Shown here one piece after another: positions 28,314-31,188 of a DNA stretch of 31,188 nucleotides. The translations under genes and the position numbers were made by a program. The DNA comes from Dunaliella salina (lineage: Eukaryota > Chlorophyta > Chlorophyceae > Chlamydomonadales > Dunaliellaceae). Below the pieces are notes generated by a model that was given only the letters and a program-made list of their open reading frames with translations, was not told the origin of the DNA and made no database searches. The stretch lies in the NCBI GenBank assembly GCA_002284615.2, contig MU070085.1, forward strand, positions 71,567-102,754, given 5' to 3'. Every line of letters starts with the position of its first letter. The first letter of the stretch is position 1.

Positions 28314-28799
28314 TGCGCTGTGTGCTTTCCCTGAATGCCTGAAGTGGAGCTCAGGTGGTTCTGTGGCCTGCTTTGCAACAGCTGCTGCAGCAGCAGCAGC
28401 AGTAGCAGTGGTTACCAGTGGGCAGAACCCCATACAGCACCACAGTCTTCTGCTGCTAAAACCTTATATTGCTCTGCTTCTTGTCCATCTTCCTGCTCCT
28501 TTTTCTTCCTTTTTTGCACTTCATTGCATCACACCTATTCACCAACTTCTCAGTGCTCCTTTGGTGGCGTGAAAGGTCCAATGAGTCGGCATATCTTGGT
28601 AATGCACATGGTGGGGTCAAGAAGTGCATCTTAGTGTGCATGGGGGGGCAAACGGCATCTCCTGGTGGAATACATGATTGTTTGGAGGGCAGAATGGTGA
28701 ATCATGGTTGTGAACGCAGCTGGTAGGATGTCTTGATGGTGTGTATGGTCACAGACTCTGGTACATACTGTGCACAGGCTTTTGCAGTCACGATTTTAG
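28310..28799. other. No gene recognised
   Basis: Includes a short CAG run at 28381-28402 without a supported frame. Confidence 0.4.
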
Positions 28800-29275
28800 A
28801 GCCTTGCATGGAACGTTTTTTCCAAGGAAAGCATGAGCGTGCCTGTTGCTGCATGTTTGTGAGCAAAATAGAGCATGGGGCTGGAGTAAAAGCAAAGCAA
28901 TTGCTTCCCTTTGTATTCAACACTTCGACACTGTTGCTACTTGCTTGCCGGTCAAATGGCACCTTCCAAAGGCATGCATGGCTGCATCACTGCCTTCACG
29001 TTTATTGCTCAAAGAAACATGCTTGCTCTTTTGTGTCTCTCTGCAAGACAGACATGGCAATGGGTCTCGAAGCAACTGCATTGCTTCCACATTCTGTGAA
29101 ACACTTTATTGCTGCTGTGTGCCTCCAGGCAAAATGTTACCTCAGGACAGCGCGCATGGCTGTGGAGTACAGCGAAGGCGTTTCTGCGTCAAGTGGCAAC
29201 AGTAGCAACTGCATCGTCCTTACCTTGGGTAACAAACATTCTTGCTGCCGTTTTTCCTGCAGGCTAAATGGTACC
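28800..29275 (+). repeat. Tandem copies of an acceptor and exon start
   Basis: The real junction tttttcctgcag|gctaaatggtacctcagggc (29263) has copies at 29129 (tgcctccag|gcaaaatgttacctcagg) and 28951 (cttgccg|gtcaaatggcaccttcc), and a faint one near 28806. Shared following sequence gcgcatggctgt-gag and preceding gcattgcttcc-tt confirm it. The copies allow a 188-codon frame that is not a gene. Confidence 0.8.
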
Positions 29276-29461
29276 TCAGGGCTGCGCGCATGGCTGTAGA
29301 GTCTGGTAAGGGCCTTGCAACGTCAGGGGGCACAGGAGACGTTGAAGGAGCGCATGCAGCAGCTCCTGGCGCGGATGGTGGTGGCAGAGGAGCGGGCAGA
29401 GCTGGCGTGGACTCTGACCCAGAGGACCGTGGCTTGTTCAAAGGCCTCCTTGCACTGGAAC
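29263..29461 (+). CDS. Coiled-coil exon with an unresolved frame break
   Basis: After a strong acceptor (GTTTTTCCTGCAG) the frame AKWYLRAARMAVES is clear. From about 29306 the most protein-like frame is shifted by one base: RALQRQGAQETLKERMQQ, then LLARMVVAEERAELAWTL, a clean amphipathic helix. In the original frame the sequence becomes Gly/Ala/Asp-rich and stops at 29479. No intron of usable size fits between them (the GTAAGG donor at 29306 has no distant acceptor in phase). One base too many in tctggtaa or ggggg (29326-29330) would explain it. End at AAC|GTGGGT is tentative. Confidence 0.45.
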
Positions 29462-29546
29462 GTGGGTGGTACAATGCTTGACATGGGCAAGATTGAAAGA
29501 CAAGTCACACACGATTGTTATGCAATCACCTGAAAGTGTGCAAGGG

Positions 29547-29664
29547 TGCAAGGGACACCCAAAGCTTTTGAGTGTGGCGCCCATATCCTGGTGCTGCATT
29601 GAAGATGCAAGGGACACCCAAAGCTTTTGAGCGTGGCGCCCATATCCTGGTGCTGCATTGAAGA
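29547..29664 (+). repeat. 59-bp tandem duplication, one mismatch
   Basis: tgcaagggacacccaaagct... at 29547 repeats at 29606. A single T/C difference over the unit indicates a very recent event. Non-coding. Confidence 0.95.
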
Positions 29665-29848
29665 TGCATTTTGTGCTTGGGCTGGAGAGTGTCTGAAAGC
29701 AATGATCCAAGCTAGCGGGTATGTGTTTACAGATCCTGCTGCATTTCTGTGGGCCAAACAGCATAGCAACCGCTCACAACAAGGGTCTGGCTCCATTGTG
29801 TATGTACTTTCCCCAGAACAGACACAACACGCACATGCATACATTTAT

Positions 29849-29850
<2 letters not shown>

Positions 29851-29925
<75 letters not shown>
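29851..29925 (+). repeat. (CA)n
   Basis: About 37 CA units, in the intron before the exon at 30013. Confidence 0.95.
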
Positions 29926-29929
<4 letters not shown>

Positions 29930-30012
29930 GCACACACACATGCACCCAAACTCACAGAAGTCGTGTCGTCTTCACAAATGCCCTCCCTTCCCCATGCCCC
30001 GATTCCATGCAG

Positions 30013-30241
30013 GGCGCCTGCCCAGTCGCCCTCACCCTCACCCTCCCCCCGTGGCCGCTCCACCACAACCCCACGCAACGCAAACAGCACGATGTCCACC
30101 CCATCCAAAAGGCAGCGCACTCTCTCTGCGTCGCCCTCACCCCACCAGACTCCAAACAACCGCCCATTGAATGTGAGCACTGCCATGCTGGATAGCCCAG
30201 GGACGGGTTTTGAGCTGCGTGGGAACAGGAGCAATGCCCTG
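30013..30241 (+). CDS. Exon, Ser/Pro/Thr-rich and basic
   Basis: A 229-base exon from acceptor GATTCCATGCAG (phase 2 in) to donor GCCCTG|GTGCGT (phase 0 out). The peptide includes QSPSPSPSPRGRSTTTP, then MSTPSKRQRTLSASPSP and LDSPGTGFELRGNRSNAL. It has many Ser-Pro and Thr-Pro sites and a basic KRQR cluster, suggesting a phosphorylated disordered tail; function unknown. The preceding exon in phase 2 is not identified. Its end and donor are repeated downstream. Confidence 0.58.
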
Positions 30242-30620
30242 GTGCGTGCTAAATGAAGTGCTGTGTTCATGTTGGCTTAGCAGTGGAGCACAAGAAATCC
30301 CAGGGGCAGGCTTCAGGCAGCGAGAGAACAGGAGCAATGCCCTGTGCGTGCTTACTGAAGTGGTGACTTTGTGTTGGCTTGGCAGTGCAGCAAAAAGAAA
30401 GCCCAGGAACGGGCATCGGGCTGCGCAGGAACAGGAGCAATGCCTGGGTGGGTGCCCAATGAAGTGAAAGTGTTGTGCTTATGTGCTGGCTTGACAGTGG
30501 AACACAAAATAGCCCAGGGACGGGCATCAGGCTGCATGGTAACAGGAGCAGTGCCCTGGCGTGTGCCCAATGAAGTGAAAATGCTGTATTTGTGTTGACT
30601 TGGCAGTGCAGCGCAAGGGC
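30190..30620 (+). repeat. Tandem copies of an exon end plus donor, about 105-110 bp units
   Basis: Four units start near 30191, 30295, 30400 and 30511, each with agcccagg-acgggc-t--gctgcg, gaacaggagcaatgccctg and gtgcgtgc-like sequence, then atgaagtg...tgttggctt-gcagtg. Only the first continues the open exon. Confidence 0.88.
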
Positions 30621-31012
30621 TGCATGCTAGGGTAAAATGTTACACATGCCAAGCTCAAGTTGCCAACTTGCACATGTTGTGAATGCAATTTTAGGCATAA
30701 ACGTACAGGCATGAATGCATGGCCTGTGATTGTGCAGATCATTTCAGGTGTGAATGCCTTGAAAGTGAGCCTGTCGGGAAACTCAGGCTCTGGAGAATTC
30801 AAACACATCAATGTCGCTCTCTTTCGTTCTTGACCTGGCATGGGCGATAGCTCAGATCAGTCATTTCCATATATATTTAGGATGTTGACCTCCAACGCAG
30901 CCCTGCAGCCTTGGCAGCAAGATTTCGCTTATGGCTCTCTTACAAACTGCAAATTAGTCCAGAGGCATTGCTGCATTAGGGGCCTAATGCCATTGTGGCC
31001 ACCTCACTATCC
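30621..31012. other. No gene recognised; intron or intergenic
   Basis: Non-repetitive; a short AT-rich stretch at about 30871-30885. Confidence 0.4.
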
Positions 31013-31170
31013 GTTTCTCCATCCTGCTTACCCTATTTCTGCCTTCCAGCGCTCAGTGCCCATCTCTCTGCCCTGCTTAACGTGTTTCTGCCGTCCAGTG
31101 CCCAGTGCCCATCTCTCTGCCCTGTTTACCTTATTTCTGTCTCCTTGCAGGTGTCCCCAGGCCCATTTCA
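31013..31170 (+). repeat. 49-bp array of acceptor-like units at the window end
   Basis: Three units aligned at cctgctta (31023, 31072) and cctgttta (31121). Each ends in tttctgccttccag, tttctgccgtccag or tttctgtctccttgcag followed by tgcccat-like sequence. The last (TCCTTGCAG at 31142-31150) is the best acceptor, so a plus exon may start at 31151. Confidence 0.75.
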
Positions 31171-31188
31171 GTGTCCTGCTTCCCCTGT

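Noticed and set aside
28733..29299. 188-codon plus-strand frame
   Set aside because: It reads through the acceptor-side tandem array; the apparent internal repeats are copies of intron end plus exon start.

Overview
The window looks like nuclear DNA of a green alga, most likely a chlamydomonadalean such as Dunaliella. The evidence is split low-complexity genes rich in Gln, Ala, Pro and Ser, long pure CAG tracts in exons, very long (CA)n/(GT)n tracts in introns, near-balanced base composition, short hAT-type and other inverted-repeat elements, and a TGTAA motif 78 bases after one stop codon (the usual poly(A) signal of these algae). The organism name is inference. I found no prokaryotic operon, tRNA, rRNA, CRISPR array or virus.

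Layout. 1-5651 is one huge plus-strand exon, open at the window edge, for a Gln-rich repeat protein. Its first 335 bases occur again, identical, at 6376-6710, behind the proper upstream part of that exon, and the second copy stops at a single N fused to a (TG)n tract; this is either a gene duplication with a hidden gap or an assembly fault. 8959-11266 is a second Thr/Pro/Ser/Gly-rich plus exon with a stop and TGTAA. Between and after these lie two copies of one hAT-like MITE (7755-8129 and 11630-12017). 12605-15081 holds phase-compatible minus-strand exons of an unrecognised gene. From 16113 to 30241 a series of plus-strand exons, many joined by matching phases, encodes a Gln-rich region followed by a charged helical region and Ser/Pro-rich segments. 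A second minus-strand gene fragment (25736-26298) lies between two of those exons. Transposon-like DNA fills 18575-19740 (an older repeat carrying a 672-bp inverted-repeat insertion) and 24272-25390.

The most unusual feature is that many exon ends, on both strands, are embedded in degenerate tandem arrays of themselves: a stretch of exon plus its donor or acceptor is repeated three to six times, with one copy forming the usable junction. The sharpest case is 25997-26156, where a whole predicted intron consists of eight 20-bp units each containing AGGT; removing it restores an uninterrupted coiled-coil reading frame. This fits intron birth by tandem duplication of an AGGT-containing exon segment.

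Limits: exon calls come from open frame, splice motifs and phase matching by eye. No product could be named from homology, and several links between exons do not close in phase, so some exons are missing or wrong.
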